Shown here: positions 51,916 to 61,750 of the stretch, piece by piece | Layout: each line of letters opens with the position of its first letter | How positions within the stretch are numbered: the first letter of the stretch is position 1 | NCBI RefSeq assembly: GCF_003362755.1 | Contig: NZ_QKRA01000002.1 | Coordinates: 248,001 to 312,000, forward strand | DNA from: Marinomonas piezotolerans | Lineage (GTDB): Bacteria; Pseudomonadota; Gammaproteobacteria; Pseudomonadales; Marinomonadaceae | Reading direction: 5' to 3' | DNA length: 64,000 bases | The notes under the pieces: generated by a model | Told to the model about the DNA's origin: nothing | What the model saw: only the letters and a program-made list of their open reading frames with translations | Databases searched by the model: none | Translations under genes and position numbers: made by a program

Positions 51916-53649
51916 CTATTTTGGCCGAATGATTTTCAGACCGAAGGTGGTGATTTCACCGTTTTCAATCTCTCGAACCGTCAGCTCTATTTCACCAAAA
52001 CGGTAACGGTCACCGACCACAACTCGACCATGAAACTTATCCAAAAAGAAGGTTTTTACGGTGCAATCGAGGTAGCTCTCTTCCATTTTGAAGAAATAGT
52101 TGTACGCAAGGTCTCTCAACTTGGCATCACTGTTGACCACAAATTCACCATAGAACTGGCTCATATTGGTCTGCTGGGTCGCAAGACCCGGTGTGAAGAT
52201 GCGATTGAGTTCACTGTCTTCTTCCACTTGGGAGAAAAACGCGGCTTTATCCAGTGCTTGGAGTGCTTGCCCAGGTTCATCCAGCAGTAAGTTACCTTGG
52301 CGCATGACGCCCATGGGACGCGAATAAATCGTAGAGGGTAACGAGTCGATATTGCAGCCGACGAGATCACTGTCTTCTGGGATTCGATAAATCAGTATGT
52401 GGCGACTGTGGAAATCGTCGAACGCCAAACTGAATGCGCTTGGTGTCGCTGCTTTGTCAGGTAATTCGACTTTCAACCAGCGCGCGACTTGCGGGATGGT
52501 CCAGCCTTGTAATATTAACGACATAATTACGATGACAAAGATCAAATTGAAGTAGATAGGCGTTTGTTCGACACCAGAAAGTGACGGGTACATGGCCAAT
52601 ATGATCGGCACGGCGCCGCGTAAACCACACCAACTGATAAACAATTGCTCACGCCAAGGGAAGTGAAACGGCAACAGCGACAGCAAGACTGCCACGGGGC
52701 GTGCGATGAAAATCAACACAGCACCGATGGCCAGTGCCGGCAAGATGACCGGTCCGATCTGGTTGGGAGACACCAGCAGGCCAAGCATCAAGAACATGCC
52801 GATCTGACTTAACCACGCGATGCCGTCATGAAAACGATGTATGTCTTTTTTGTAAGGCATATTGGTCGAGTTGCCCAAAATAACACCGACGATGTAAATC
52901 GCTAAAAAGCCACTGCCGCCCCAGACGTTGGTGATACCAAAGATACTCAACCCCGCGGTGGTCACCAATAACGGGTACAGTGAACTGGATAGATTAAGCT
53001 TAGGTAGGACCTTTCTCAGTAAGAATCCTCCAGCTAACCCAGCGAAGAGACCTAGCCCCATTTGTTGGATCAATTCGATTAGCAGGGATAAGCCGAGATT
53101 TGTTTGGGTCGTGCCGATCAGTTGCACCATGGTAATGGTTAAGAAGATGGCCATGGGGTCGTTCGCACCGGATTCGATTTCTAAGGTCGCTCCGGTTCGC
53201 TCCTTTAAGCGCAACCCTGCATTTCGAATCAAACCAAATACGGCCGCGGCATCGGTGGAGCCGATAATGGCGCCAATCAACAAGCTTTCTTGCCACGGAA
53301 ACCCCAGTAAATAATAGACGGCTAAGGCGGTGATCCCTGCGGTGACTAATACACCCAGTGTGGCGAGCATAAACGCAGGCTTTAAACTGATGGCAAAGGT
53401 TTCTTTACGGGTACCGAGCCCACCATCTAGGAGGATAGCGGCCAGCGCCAGATTGCCGAATAGAAACGCTAGCCCAGAATTATCAAACTGGATACGCCCG
53501 ATGCCATCTTCCCCTGCGAGCATCCCAATGACTAAAAATATCAATAGAAGTGGCGCGCCAAGTCGGCGAGATAACACGCTCGCTAAAATACTGATTAGCG
53601 CTAACGCACCCGCAAGAAAAATGTACTGACTGGTCAATTCTATCGTCAT
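51916..53649 (-). CDS. cvrA: NhaP2/CvrA-type K+/H+ antiporter
   Basis: The 577-residue protein combines a CPA1 antiporter domain (about 12-13 membrane segments, residues 5-395, with LLDGGLGTRKE, GSTDAAAVFGLIR and ESGANDPMAIF) with a cytoplasmic C-terminal part containing a TrkA-C-like domain (about 400-485) and a CorC/HlyC-like end. This layout and length match CvrA (NhaP2) of Vibrio and E. coli, a K+/H+ antiporter that protects at low external pH or osmolarity. Confidence 0.9.
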   Translation of the reverse strand: MTIELTSQYIFLAGALALISILASVLSRRLGAPLLLIFLVIGMLAGEDGIGRIQFDNSGLAFLFGNLALAAILLDGGLGTRKETFAISLKPAFMLATLGVLVTAGITALAVYYLLGFPWQESLLIGAIIGSTDAAAVFGLIRNAGLRLKERTGATLEIESGANDPMAIFLTITMVQLIGTTQTNLGLSLLIELIQQMGLGLFAGLAGGFLLRKVLPKLNLSSSLYPLLVTTAGLSIFGITNVWGGSGFLAIYIVGVILGNSTNMPYKKDIHRFHDGIAWLSQIGMFLMLGLLVSPNQIGPVILPALAIGAVLIFIARPVAVLLSLLPFHFPWREQLFISWCGLRGAVPIILAMYPSLSGVEQTPIYFNLIFVIVIMSLILQGWTIPQVARWLKVELPDKAATPSAFSLAFDDFHSRHILIYRIPEDSDLVGCNIDSLPSTIYSRPMGVMRQGNLLLDEPGQALQALDKAAFFSQVEEDSELNRIFTPGLATQQTNMSQFYGEFVVNSDAKLRDLAYNYFFKMEESYLDCTVKTFFLDKFHGRVVVGDRYRFGEIELTVREIENGEITTFGLKIIRPK

Positions 53650-53952
53650 GACGGCGCTCTGATATTAAAAAATGTTGCAGGAATCGGTGTGGCAGGTGCC
53701 ACAAAAAACGGCGAGATATTATTGATGTTATTAACACAGTTTATGAAATGTTAAGGGCGCTGCAAAGTCTGAAACGGCTAACTGTGCTGGATTTCCGTAT
53801 TTTGCCGTGTGCAAAAGACGGCATTGTTTGCCGATTCAGGATACAGGGAAGTCTATTCGCTACGGTAAGTTATTACATTACCTGTCCCGCACTATTTGGC
53901 GACACCGTGTGGCAGTCATGTTTAATCATAAAAACAGTAGAGGAAAGTGCGC
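53650..53952. other. Divergent promoter region, nothing else seen
   Basis: About 300 bases between the antiporter and the DUF3237 gene, with no repeat, RNA or operator that I could recognise. It must hold two promoters. Confidence 0.5.
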
Positions 53953-54489
53953 ATGAAGAAGTTAACGTTGTTTCTAACGGCATTGCTTGCGATGACGAGT
54001 TTGAATGCCTTCAGTGCTGGGCAAGATCCGAACAGGGATAATCGATTTGATACGAAGTTTGTGTATGAGTCCCGAGTATCCATCGATATGGACCGAGCGA
54101 CGGTTGGACAGAGTAAATATGGTGAGCGCGGTATTGTCTGGATCACGGGGGGCGATGTCAAAGGCCCGCGGATCAACGCCACCGTCATGCCAGGGGGCGG
54201 TGATTGGCAACTAGGGCGTCCTGATGGGGTGCGTGATTTAACCGCGCGTTACGCCATTAAAACCAATGACGGTCATGTCATTGTGATCACTAACAAAGCC
54301 ATCATTGATCCTCGTCCGACGGCAGAAAACCCTAAAAACGATTATGTTCGCAGTGTCTTGAATTTTGAGGCTCCGATCGGTAGCCCGTACGAATGGATGA
54401 ATAAATCGATATTCTTAGGCACGGTAGAGCTTGCGCCCGACTTTGAACAGGATCCGGCGGTGATTATCCGAGTGTGGGAGTTGTTGTAA
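53953..54489 (+). CDS. Secreted DUF3237-family protein
   Basis: The 178-residue protein has a signal peptide (MKKLTLFLTALLAMTSLNAFSAG) and a DUF3237 body with GIVWITGGDVKGPRINATVMPGGGDW, LTARYAIKTNDGHVIVITNKA and the C-terminal ATVE/GTVELAPDF-type strand. DUF3237 forms a lipocalin-like barrel; no activity is established. Most relatives lack a signal peptide, and two secreted ones in this window (also 63031) is notable. A palindrome terminator follows. Confidence 0.82.
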   Translation: MKKLTLFLTALLAMTSLNAFSAGQDPNRDNRFDTKFVYESRVSIDMDRATVGQSKYGERGIVWITGGDVKGPRINATVMPGGGDWQLGRPDGVRDLTARYAIKTNDGHVIVITNKAIIDPRPTAENPKNDYVRSVLNFEAPIGSPYEWMNKSIFLGTVELAPDFEQDPAVIIRVWELL

Positions 54490-54501
54490 GAGATCGCTGC
54501 A

Positions 54502-54539
54502 CCTACCGCCAGCGCTTAAAGATAAGAGTTGGCGGTAGG
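54502..54539. terminator. Palindrome between convergent genes
   Basis: CCTACCGCCA and TGGCGGTAGG enclose 18 bases; probably a bidirectional terminator though T-runs are short. Confidence 0.6.
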
Positions 54540-54554
54540 CTCAAACGTTTACGC

Positions 54555-55202
54555 TTAAAATGCGTTAGGTGCTATGGGTTCAGGGTACGCCTCTGATTGC
54601 AGACTATCTTGCTGTGTGGGCTGCCAGTGCTTCGTGAGAGGCATCACGCCCGCCCAGACAGGCCAATCCATATCTTCTTCGTCATCATTAACCCCTTCCG
54701 CCCTTAACTTGATGCTGGCGTTATCGATTTTGATACGTACTAAGCTCGTTGCTTTGACTTCTTTATCCGTCACTGGGCGTAACGCGGACCACCGATCAGG
54801 AGAGACTTTGTTAATAAAAAGCTCGAAATGACGGACTTTTTCGTCGAAATCATCAATGTTTTCTGGTGTTCCGAATAATGTCACAGAGCGGTAATTAACC
54901 GAATGATGAAAGGCCGAGCGTGCCAGTACTAGCCCATCCAGCTCACAGATATTAATACACACCTGTTGGGCTTCCTTGGCGGCACCATGCGTATTACGAG
55001 CCTTCCCGTGACCATGCCAATACAGATAATCCCCTTCGCGCCAGTGACAAGTAGGCGTTACGAATACCTTTCCATTTACTTGTTGTCCAATATGACACAG
55101 TAGCGTTTCGTCGATGATTTTGTGGGCGGTATCGACGTCGTATAAGGCTCTATTGGGGCCTCTTTTAACGGTGCTAGTGGGGGTTTGTAATGAGGTGGAC
55201 AT
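54555..55202 (-). CDS. PNPOx-like flavin-binding split-barrel protein
   Basis: The 215-residue protein belongs to the pyridoxamine-oxidase-like split barrel group (Pyridox_ox_2): KRGPNRALYDVDTAHKIIDE near the N-terminus, FVTPTCHWREGDYLYWHGHG and AFHHSVNYRSVTLFGTP. Relatives bind FMN and include nitroimidazole reductases. The substrate is unknown and no partner gene is evident. Confidence 0.82.
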   Translation of the reverse strand: MSTSLQTPTSTVKRGPNRALYDVDTAHKIIDETLLCHIGQQVNGKVFVTPTCHWREGDYLYWHGHGKARNTHGAAKEAQQVCINICELDGLVLARSAFHHSVNYRSVTLFGTPENIDDFDEKVRHFELFINKVSPDRWSALRPVTDKEVKATSLVRIKIDNASIKLRAEGVNDDEEDMDWPVWAGVMPLTKHWQPTQQDSLQSEAYPEPIAPNAF

Positions 55203-55329
55203 CGGGGACTCCTTGTTTGCGTGAACCGTCTAGTGGATGAACACAGAGTAAAGAGATTTGGTGGTGTGATAAATGTCCAGATATTGGTTTTTTGACCAGT
55301 CCAGATTGTGTGGGAGCGTACCGACGTAA

Positions 55330-55363
55330 AGCGCCCACTTATCCTGATGGATCAGTGGGCGCT
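55330..55363 (-). terminator. Hairpin after choX
   Basis: AGCGCCCACT and AGTGGGCGCT arms enclose 14 bases, followed on the minus strand by TTTACG. Confidence 0.6.
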
Positions 55364-55393
55364 GCGGGGGTGTAAAGTGTTGCGTGCGTTACG

Positions 55394-56332
55394 TTATAGG
55401 TCTAATGCGCTTTTTACGGCATTGATGCCCGGTTGACCAGAAGTCGTGGTCACGCCATCAAGCCATGTATCCAATACCGCTGGGTTGCTTTTTAGCCAAG
55501 TACTGGCCGCCTCGTTTGCGGACATACCATCGCTGGTCATGGCGATGACGGTGTTTTCCATATCTAGGGTGAATTCCATGTTTTGCAGCAACTTCGCTAC
55601 ATTGCCACATTCGCTTGCATAGCCTTTGCGTGTCACGGTATGGATGGTGGCGCCGCCGTAGTTGGGGCCAAAATAGTCGTCCCCACCTGACAAGTATTTC
55701 AGATCGAAATTGACGTTCATCGGGTGTGGCTCCCAGGCTAGGAAGACAATGCCTTTTTCACGTTTTACCGCCCGTGAAACTTGCGCCAACATAGCTTGCT
55801 CGCCCGATTCGACAACGCGCCAATCGCCTAAATTGAAGTCGTTTTTATCGATCATGTTCATGAGGTTTTGGTTGGCAGGGGAACCTGCTCCGATGCCGTA
55901 AATGCGCTCTCCGAAGTCTCTGGCGTATTTATGAAGGTCTTTAAAGTCCTGCACCCCTTTGTCGTACATGTAAGCTGGTACGGCAAGCGTGAATTTGACG
56001 CCCGTTAAGTTCGTGCGAATCACATCTAAGTCGTCAGCGTATTTTTCGATAAACGTACTTTGAGCGGGCATCCAGTTCCCTAGAAAGACATCTATTTGAT
56101 TGTTTTTGATACTTTCATAGCCAATCGGAACCGCTAACAATTTAATGTCTGTTTGATAGCCAAGTGCTTCCAGTACGGTGGTTGCCAACCCATTGGTTGC
56201 ACCAATGTCGGTCCAACCTGGGTCGGTCATCGTGACCGTTTGGCATTGTTCCGGTACGGCTGCGAAAGCGCCACTTGCGGTCGCAGATACGAGTGCGGCG
56301 AGCAGTGTTTTGCGTAAGGTTATTTGGGTCAT
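55394..56332 (-). CDS. choX: Choline-binding periplasmic protein
   Basis: The 312-residue protein has a signal peptide ending SGAFA (about residue 24) and a ChoX/OpuAC-type body: VTMTDPGWTDIGATNGLATTVLEALGY, NQIDVFLGNWMPAQ, and KGIVFLAWEPHPMNVNFDLKYLSGGDD. It delivers choline to an ABC importer. It lies 57 bases after betC on the same strand. The ChoW and ChoV permease genes are not adjacent, so the importer must be coded elsewhere. Confidence 0.9.
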   Translation of the reverse strand: MTQITLRKTLLAALVSATASGAFAAVPEQCQTVTMTDPGWTDIGATNGLATTVLEALGYQTDIKLLAVPIGYESIKNNQIDVFLGNWMPAQSTFIEKYADDLDVIRTNLTGVKFTLAVPAYMYDKGVQDFKDLHKYARDFGERIYGIGAGSPANQNLMNMIDKNDFNLGDWRVVESGEQAMLAQVSRAVKREKGIVFLAWEPHPMNVNFDLKYLSGGDDYFGPNYGGATIHTVTRKGYASECGNVAKLLQNMEFTLDMENTVIAMTSDGMSANEAASTWLKSNPAVLDTWLDGVTTTSGQPGINAVKSALDL

Positions 56333-56389
56333 CAGTCGGTTCCTCTGTGAAATTATTATGTGTTAGTACGTCTTCATTGGGTATGCCAT

Positions 56390-57916
56390 TTATACGACTT
56401 TTGGGTAGCGAGATTTCGCTTCCAAATCGTCTAAATCTATGTGATTACGCATGTACATTTCTGTCGCTGGGAAGTGAGGTTGATGATCCCATGCAATATT
56501 GCTATCGCCTTTGCTGACGGCCCGAACAATCAGGCGTCGACGACGCTGACTCATCTTAACCGCTTCGCTGATGGCGTGTGAGTCCCAGCGTTGTAGTGCC
56601 TCATCTCGAAACGCCTTGACGATATCAGCGTGCTCGGGGTCGTTGGCGAGATTGGTCAGTTCTAGCGGGTCACGCTCCAAATCATACAATTGATCGGGAT
56701 CGATGCAGCAGTGGACGTATTTGTATTGTCCACGGCGGATCATAAACAAGGGTGCGATGGCGCCTTCGCCACAGTATTCACCGATGACTTCGTCGTGGCC
56801 GCCGGCTTTACCTTCAAGGTGAGGCATCAAGGTGCGCCCATCAATCGGCATAGCGAATTCGGTGCCTTGGTTATGGGTCGCTAAGTCAACAAAGGTTGGT
56901 AGCAAATCCATGGTTGAAACCGACGCCTTCACGCGCTTAGGTTGGAATCGGTCGGGAGCGCAGACAATTAATGGCACGCGAGCAGAGCCTTCAAAGTACG
57001 ACATTTTGAACCACAAGTCGCGTTCGCCCAACATGTCACCGTGGTCGCCAGAGAACACAATGATGGTGTCATCTTCTAGGTTACAGTCTTTTAAGGCTTT
57101 TAGAACACGGCCGACTTGGTCATCAACATAGCTGCAAGCCCCATAATAGGCGTGACGGGCATTGCGAATATCGTCATCGGTGATGTCTTGATCATAGTAG
57201 GCAAAGACGTCTTGTAGTCGACGCGAGTGCGGGTCTTGCTCTGCTTCGGGAATGCGCACCGTGGGTAGATCAATGTCATCGAGGTCGTAGCGATCCCAGT
57301 ACTCTTGTGTAATGGCATAAGGATCATGCGGATGCGTCATCGATACGGTGAGGCAAAATGGACGTTCTTGTTTGCCACGAGCATAGTCGTAAAGATAGCG
57401 CTCTGCGTGGAATACCACTTCGTCGTCAAAATCCAGTTGGTTGCTTCGAACACAGGTACCGGCGTCGGTGACTGATGACATATTGTGGTACCACGTAGGT
57501 CGGGTGTCGGGGTCGTCCCAGTTCGGGAACCAGCCATAATCAGCAGGGTAGATATCCGTGGTCAGGCGTTGTTCAAACCCATGCAGTTGATCAGGGCCAC
57601 AGAAATGCATTTTTCCTGATAACGCCGTGTGATAGCCGCTTTCACGTAAATAGTAAGGGAATGTCGGAATGTCAGCCGGGAAGTCAGCGGCATTATCCCA
57701 AGCACCAATGCGAGTGGGTAATAAACCTGTCATAAGAACATAGCGTGATGGCGCGCACAGTGGGCTGTTGGTATACGCAGAATCAAACACAACACCGCGT
57801 TCGGCTAATGACGCGAGGTGAGGGACTTTTGCTGTTTTTCCGCCATAGAATGGCAATGCCGAAGCGGCCATCTGGTCGGCCATGATAAAGAGGATGTTGG
57901 GCTGCTTTTGCGTCAT
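56390..57916 (-). CDS. betC: Choline sulfatase
   Basis: The start at 57916 (MTQKQPNILFIMADQMAASALPFYG) gives 508 residues. The metal aspartate is in MADQ (D14) and the formylglycine site is CAPSR at 54-58, in the sulfatase consensus CxPSR. The motif FSGDHGDMLGERDLWFKMSYFEGSARVPLI fits the BetC branch. It hydrolyses choline-O-sulfate to choline and sulfate in the cytoplasm. It is divergent from a LysR gene and upstream of choX, as in many marine and rhizobial betC loci; choline is then a betaine precursor. Confidence 0.93.
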   Translation of the reverse strand: MTQKQPNILFIMADQMAASALPFYGGKTAKVPHLASLAERGVVFDSAYTNSPLCAPSRYVLMTGLLPTRIGAWDNAADFPADIPTFPYYLRESGYHTALSGKMHFCGPDQLHGFEQRLTTDIYPADYGWFPNWDDPDTRPTWYHNMSSVTDAGTCVRSNQLDFDDEVVFHAERYLYDYARGKQERPFCLTVSMTHPHDPYAITQEYWDRYDLDDIDLPTVRIPEAEQDPHSRRLQDVFAYYDQDITDDDIRNARHAYYGACSYVDDQVGRVLKALKDCNLEDDTIIVFSGDHGDMLGERDLWFKMSYFEGSARVPLIVCAPDRFQPKRVKASVSTMDLLPTFVDLATHNQGTEFAMPIDGRTLMPHLEGKAGGHDEVIGEYCGEGAIAPLFMIRRGQYKYVHCCIDPDQLYDLERDPLELTNLANDPEHADIVKAFRDEALQRWDSHAISEAVKMSQRRRRLIVRAVSKGDSNIAWDHQPHFPATEMYMRNHIDLDDLEAKSRYPKVV

Positions 57917-58058
57917 GAAAACCACTCCATAAGGGCGTATATCAAATAAGTGAAAGTAATGTCATTGCTGAAGCCAACTGCTAGCATTTGAATAGGTTGC
58001 ACCTTATAAAATAGCTTGTAAACTGACTAAAATATTATGAATGGGATTAGCTGAACTT

Positions 58059-58958
58059 ATGTTATCTGAAAGCGATATGCCGCCCCTGCACATGTTGGTC
58101 GTTTTTGAGTCGTCGGCTCGACATCTTAGTTTCACCGCTGCGGCGCGTGAATTAGGTACCACCCAACCTGCGATCAGCCAGCAGGTAAAGGCGTTAGAGG
58201 GGTTATTGAACACGCCTCTTTTTCGTCGTGTTTACCGTGGTGTGGAGTTAACCGATGAGGGCCATATATTACTGAAAACGACACAGTCGAGTTTCAGTGA
58301 GATTCGCAAAGTCATCAGCTATATTCGTAATCGAAATAAATCCCCGCGTATTAATGTCGCGACTGACTTTGCATTTGCCGCGTATTGGCTGATGCCGCGC
58401 TTGCCCGAGTTTCGCAAACAGCATCCTGATATCGAGATTCGTCTGCATACTGCCCAAAGTAATGTCGATGTTGGGATGCAAGATATTGATCTCGCCGTTG
58501 TGTTTAGTGATGGGTTACACAAGGGGTTTGTCACAGAAAAGTTGTTTGAAGAAGAGGTGTTTCCTGTTTGCAGTCCGAAATTGGTGGAGGAGTTCGGTAC
58601 TCTACAAAAGCTTGAGGACATCAGTCGCGTACCCTTGCTAAAGCTGCATACCGAAGCCATTGAAAAATGGATGATATGGGAGCGCTTATTCGAGCAAAAC
58701 AATGTGCTGTGGTCACCGTCGCAAACCGTGATGGAATTTGATAACTACACACTGCTGATGCAAGCGGCCATCGCAGGCCAAGGCATGGCGTTGGGCTGGG
58801 GGTCATTGGTTGATGACATGCTGGAGAAAAAGCTGCTGACGGCGTTTCGAGAGTTCACCACGCATTCGTCAAATGGCTATTTTACCGTGGTTTCGCCATC
58901 CAGAGTCGATGATCCGGTGGTGACCATATTTAAGGATTGGATTCATCAGAATCGCTAA
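58059..58958 (+). CDS. LysR-family regulator of betC
   Basis: The frame opens at 58041, but the ATG at 58059 or 58077 is more likely (58059 gives 299 residues); no good ribosome site decides it. The winged helix (about 8-65) reads LVVFESSARHLSFTAAARELGTTQPAISQQVKALEG and the remainder is a GcvA-like effector domain. Divergence from betC and choX across 142 bases makes it their probable activator, responding to choline or choline sulfate. Confidence 0.83.
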   Translation: MLSESDMPPLHMLVVFESSARHLSFTAAARELGTTQPAISQQVKALEGLLNTPLFRRVYRGVELTDEGHILLKTTQSSFSEIRKVISYIRNRNKSPRINVATDFAFAAYWLMPRLPEFRKQHPDIEIRLHTAQSNVDVGMQDIDLAVVFSDGLHKGFVTEKLFEEEVFPVCSPKLVEEFGTLQKLEDISRVPLLKLHTEAIEKWMIWERLFEQNNVLWSPSQTVMEFDNYTLLMQAAIAGQGMALGWGSLVDDMLEKKLLTAFREFTTHSSNGYFTVVSPSRVDDPVVTIFKDWIHQNR

Positions 58959-58975
58959 TAGATAAGGAAGGATGC

Positions 58976-60400
58976 ATGATAGCCAGCCTATCGTTTAGCT
59001 TAGATCCCAATGGACCACCGCGTTATCTTCAGCTCCAACAGCAGTTGTTGGCGGCGATCGAACAAGGTCGTTTAGTCGTGGGGGATAAGCTGCCATCAAG
59101 CCGAATACTGGCCAACTCGCTGGGTGTGTCACGCAGTGTTGTGGTGCAAACCTATGACCAGCTAATCGCCGAAGGGGTGCTTATCAGTGAGCCGAAGCGC
59201 GGTGTGTTTGTGGCCGACATGCAACGCGTGGCGCCGACGTCCATGCCGAGCGTAGCGAGTGACGTCGTTCAACCTTATGAAGCCTTTGATTCGGGGATCG
59301 ATGTCGCCGCCTTTCCCAGCAAAGAGTGGGCGGCAAGTATGCGTCGCGCGTGGTTAAACCCTGACGCAAACCTACTTACGGGGGGCTTTCGCTTTGGCTA
59401 TCCGGCATTGCAGCGCGCCGTTGCCGCGTATTTATATGCCTTGCGAGGGTTAGAGTGTTTACCAGAGCAAATCATTATGACGGCAGGGAGCCGGGATGCG
59501 CTGGCATTGCTGTCGCATGTGCTTCGTAGCGATACGGAGCGATGGGCCTTAGAGTCCCCCACGTATCCGCCGATTCGTGCCAGTTTCAGCCATTTGCAGG
59601 TTTGCCATTTACCTGTGACTCAAGAAGGTTGTTTACCACCGAAAGATGCTCACTGGGCGGCCGTGCTGACACCGTGCCGCCAATACCCTTTGGGGATCAG
59701 CTACAGCTCGCCGGTACGAGAGCAATGGCTCGATGCGTTGGCGCAAGGGCGGGGCTATATTATTGAAGATGACTACGACAATGAGTTCCTGTATCAGGGC
59801 AAGATGCAAGTGCCCCTGATGCAATTGGCAAAGCGCCGTGGAGTCGCCAATGAGCGTGTATTCTACGTGGGGAGCTTTTCAAAAGTACTGTTCCGAGGTT
59901 TGCGCATGGGGTTCATTGTCGCGCCTTTGGCTCAGCTTGACCGAGTACTTCAAAGTCAGCAAAAATTAGGCTTATCGGCGTCGTTACCTATCCAGCCTGT
60001 GATCGCTGATTTTATGGAAAATGGCAGCTTTTACCGTCATTTAAACCGCATGAGGCGTCATTACCGCTACAAACGCGATTACCTAATCACCTTGCTCGAG
60101 CAGTATTTACAACCATGGTTTGAATGGGAAAAGCCATCTGGCGGGATGCACATCATCGCACGCGTCAGACCGCATTGGGTGGCTCAGGCTGGTTGGTGCG
60201 AGGCTCTGGAGCACGGCGCACGACAGCGCAATTTGAAACTGATGTGGTTACAACAGCATTACCCTAATGAAGACGTCGCTCCTGCAGGATTGGTGCTTGG
60301 CTTCTCCGGCCCCAGTGAGCAAGAGTTGGCGCGCTGGATAAGTGTGATCGCAACGGTTGCGAATACGATTTCTGATTCTTCACTAGACATTTGCAAATGA
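58976..60400 (+). CDS. MocR/PdxR-family regulator
   Basis: The ATG at 58976 follows AAGGAAGGA and gives 474 residues. An N-terminal GntR winged helix (about 10-75, with VVGDKLPSSRILANSLGVSRSVVVQTYDQLIAEGVL) is fused to a fold-type I aminotransferase-like domain. The PLP lysine is in the motif YVGSFSKVLFRGLRMGFI (about 300), and DDYDNEF is present. Such regulators control PLP, GABA or taurine use. The gene starts 17 bases after the LysR gene, so it may be co-transcribed. Its stop overlaps a Fur box. Confidence 0.87.
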   Translation: MIASLSFSLDPNGPPRYLQLQQQLLAAIEQGRLVVGDKLPSSRILANSLGVSRSVVVQTYDQLIAEGVLISEPKRGVFVADMQRVAPTSMPSVASDVVQPYEAFDSGIDVAAFPSKEWAASMRRAWLNPDANLLTGGFRFGYPALQRAVAAYLYALRGLECLPEQIIMTAGSRDALALLSHVLRSDTERWALESPTYPPIRASFSHLQVCHLPVTQEGCLPPKDAHWAAVLTPCRQYPLGISYSSPVREQWLDALAQGRGYIIEDDYDNEFLYQGKMQVPLMQLAKRRGVANERVFYVGSFSKVLFRGLRMGFIVAPLAQLDRVLQSQQKLGLSASLPIQPVIADFMENGSFYRHLNRMRRHYRYKRDYLITLLEQYLQPWFEWEKPSGGMHIIARVRPHWVAQAGWCEALEHGARQRNLKLMWLQQHYPNEDVAPAGLVLGFSGPSEQELARWISVIATVANTISDSSLDICK

Positions 60401-60412
60401 TATTCATTATCA
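60398..60412. promoter_or_regulatory. Fur box
   Basis: TGATATTCATTATCA agrees with the 7-1-7 Fur consensus TGATAATNATTATCA at all but one position. It lies 33 bases before the small gene at 60445 and overlaps the stop codon of the MocR gene. Confidence 0.75.
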
Positions 60413-60444
60413 TTAGTGAAAATCACGTTTAGGAAGGGCATTCT

Positions 60445-60837
60445 ATGGAGCTTTGGAAGCAAGAGATCGCATTAGGGAATCAGGTATTTCAACAAGGTGA
60501 TCATTTAACAGCACTGCAGCACTATCAAAATGCATCAGATCGAGCGCGACAATTATTAGATTGTTGGTTCGATACCGAAGCGGCGATTTCTGCCTTGGTA
60601 GTGAGCGGGTTGAATCATGCAGAAACTCAGTGTCGGCTTGGAGAATTCGAAGCCGCCATCGAGACCTATGCCACATTGAGCCTGGATCTACGGCGATTCC
60701 AAAACAGCTTCGCGCCCAGTAACCCGATCGTGATGCTGGTGTCGGAGTCACTTTTGCGTATTAAACGTGAGTTCCTCACACTGACACAAACTTACGCCTA
60801 CGACATCTTAAAGCTTCGCTCAACCAAAGCACTGTGA
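60445..60837 (+). CDS. Small TPR-like protein (DUF2753-like), probably Fur-regulated
   Basis: The 130-residue protein starts at ATG 60445 after AGGAAGG. It consists of TPR-like helix pairs: EIALGNQVFQQGDHLTALQHYQNASDRARQLL and GLNHAETQCRLGEFEAAIETYATLS. It resembles the Vibrio DUF2753 group as I recall it. A good Fur box lies 33 bases upstream, so its expression should rise when iron is scarce. The function is unknown. Confidence 0.7.
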   Translation: MELWKQEIALGNQVFQQGDHLTALQHYQNASDRARQLLDCWFDTEAAISALVVSGLNHAETQCRLGEFEAAIETYATLSLDLRRFQNSFAPSNPIVMLVSESLLRIKREFLTLTQTYAYDILKLRSTKAL

Positions 60838-60983
60838 TGTGGTCTAGATGAAGTTGCATACTGCCTTAAACTTTTTTGTCACATAGATGCTGCATTGTTC
60901 ATGACTGTTTGTGCTAGTTTGTTAAGTGAATGAGAAAGGCACTATGTCACGAGCAACGTCACAAAGCGGTTGAGGATTAAGTC

Positions 60984-61496
60984 ATGCGTCGATTTGTATT
61001 GTATGTTTCTTTGTTGTTTGGCTTGAGCGCGTGTACCTCGACGCCAAAAGGCATTGAGCCGGTTGAAGATTTTGAGTTGTCCCAGTATTTGGGGACTTGG
61101 TACGAGATAGCGCGTTTGGATCACAGTTTCGAGCGTGGGTTGAGTCAAGTGACAGCGCAGTACAGCATGCGAGATGACGGTGGCGTGCGTGTTATCAATC
61201 GCGGCTATTCCAAAGAAGATCAAGCGTGGAGTGAAGCCGAAGGTAAAGCCTATTTCGTCGAAGATCCTCACACGGGCCATTTGAAGGTCAGTTTTTTCGG
61301 CCCGTTTTATGGTTCTTATGTTGTTTTTAATCTGGATGACGCTTATCAACAGGCCTTTGTATCCGGCCCAGATCGATCCTACTTATGGTTCCTATCTCGC
61401 ACGCCAGAGGTGTCTGACGCCGATAAACAGCGTTTTCTAAAGGCCGCTAAAGACGCTGGTTTTGATACCAATGCGTTAGTTTTTGTTGAGCAATAA
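60984..61496 (+). CDS. blc: Blc-type outer-membrane lipocalin
   Basis: The 170-residue protein begins with a lipoprotein signal whose lipobox is LSAC (Cys17). The lipocalin motif YLGTWYEIARLDHSFERGL is at about 45-63, and RDDGGVRVINRGYSKE and FFGPFYGSYVVFNL follow, matching bacterial Blc. It is probably anchored in the outer membrane and binds lysophospholipids in starvation or stress. Confidence 0.9.
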   Translation: MRRFVLYVSLLFGLSACTSTPKGIEPVEDFELSQYLGTWYEIARLDHSFERGLSQVTAQYSMRDDGGVRVINRGYSKEDQAWSEAEGKAYFVEDPHTGHLKVSFFGPFYGSYVVFNLDDAYQQAFVSGPDRSYLWFLSRTPEVSDADKQRFLKAAKDAGFDTNALVFVEQ

Positions 61497-61750
61497 CTCC
61501 TTTCTTATTTAGCCGTAGCAGTGGTCGATTTCATATTATCGAGCGCTGCTACCGAGCGCCATTTCTCCTGCCATACATTTACTCTTCTTTGAAAAATCCA
61601 ATGATGGTTGTCGCCGTTTGGGCGGATTTGAGCGTTACCCCAAATGGGATATGACGGAGTTGTCATAAAGATCAAATATAAGAACCACTGAGTCAGCGTC
61701 TGTGGTGCTGACAAGTTGTAAATAACAAAAATGATCGAAGGAACTTTACA

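Noticed and set aside
61496..61750. Possible riboswitch or small RNA before the serine hydrolase
   Set aside because: No convincing conserved fold; only weak local pairing.
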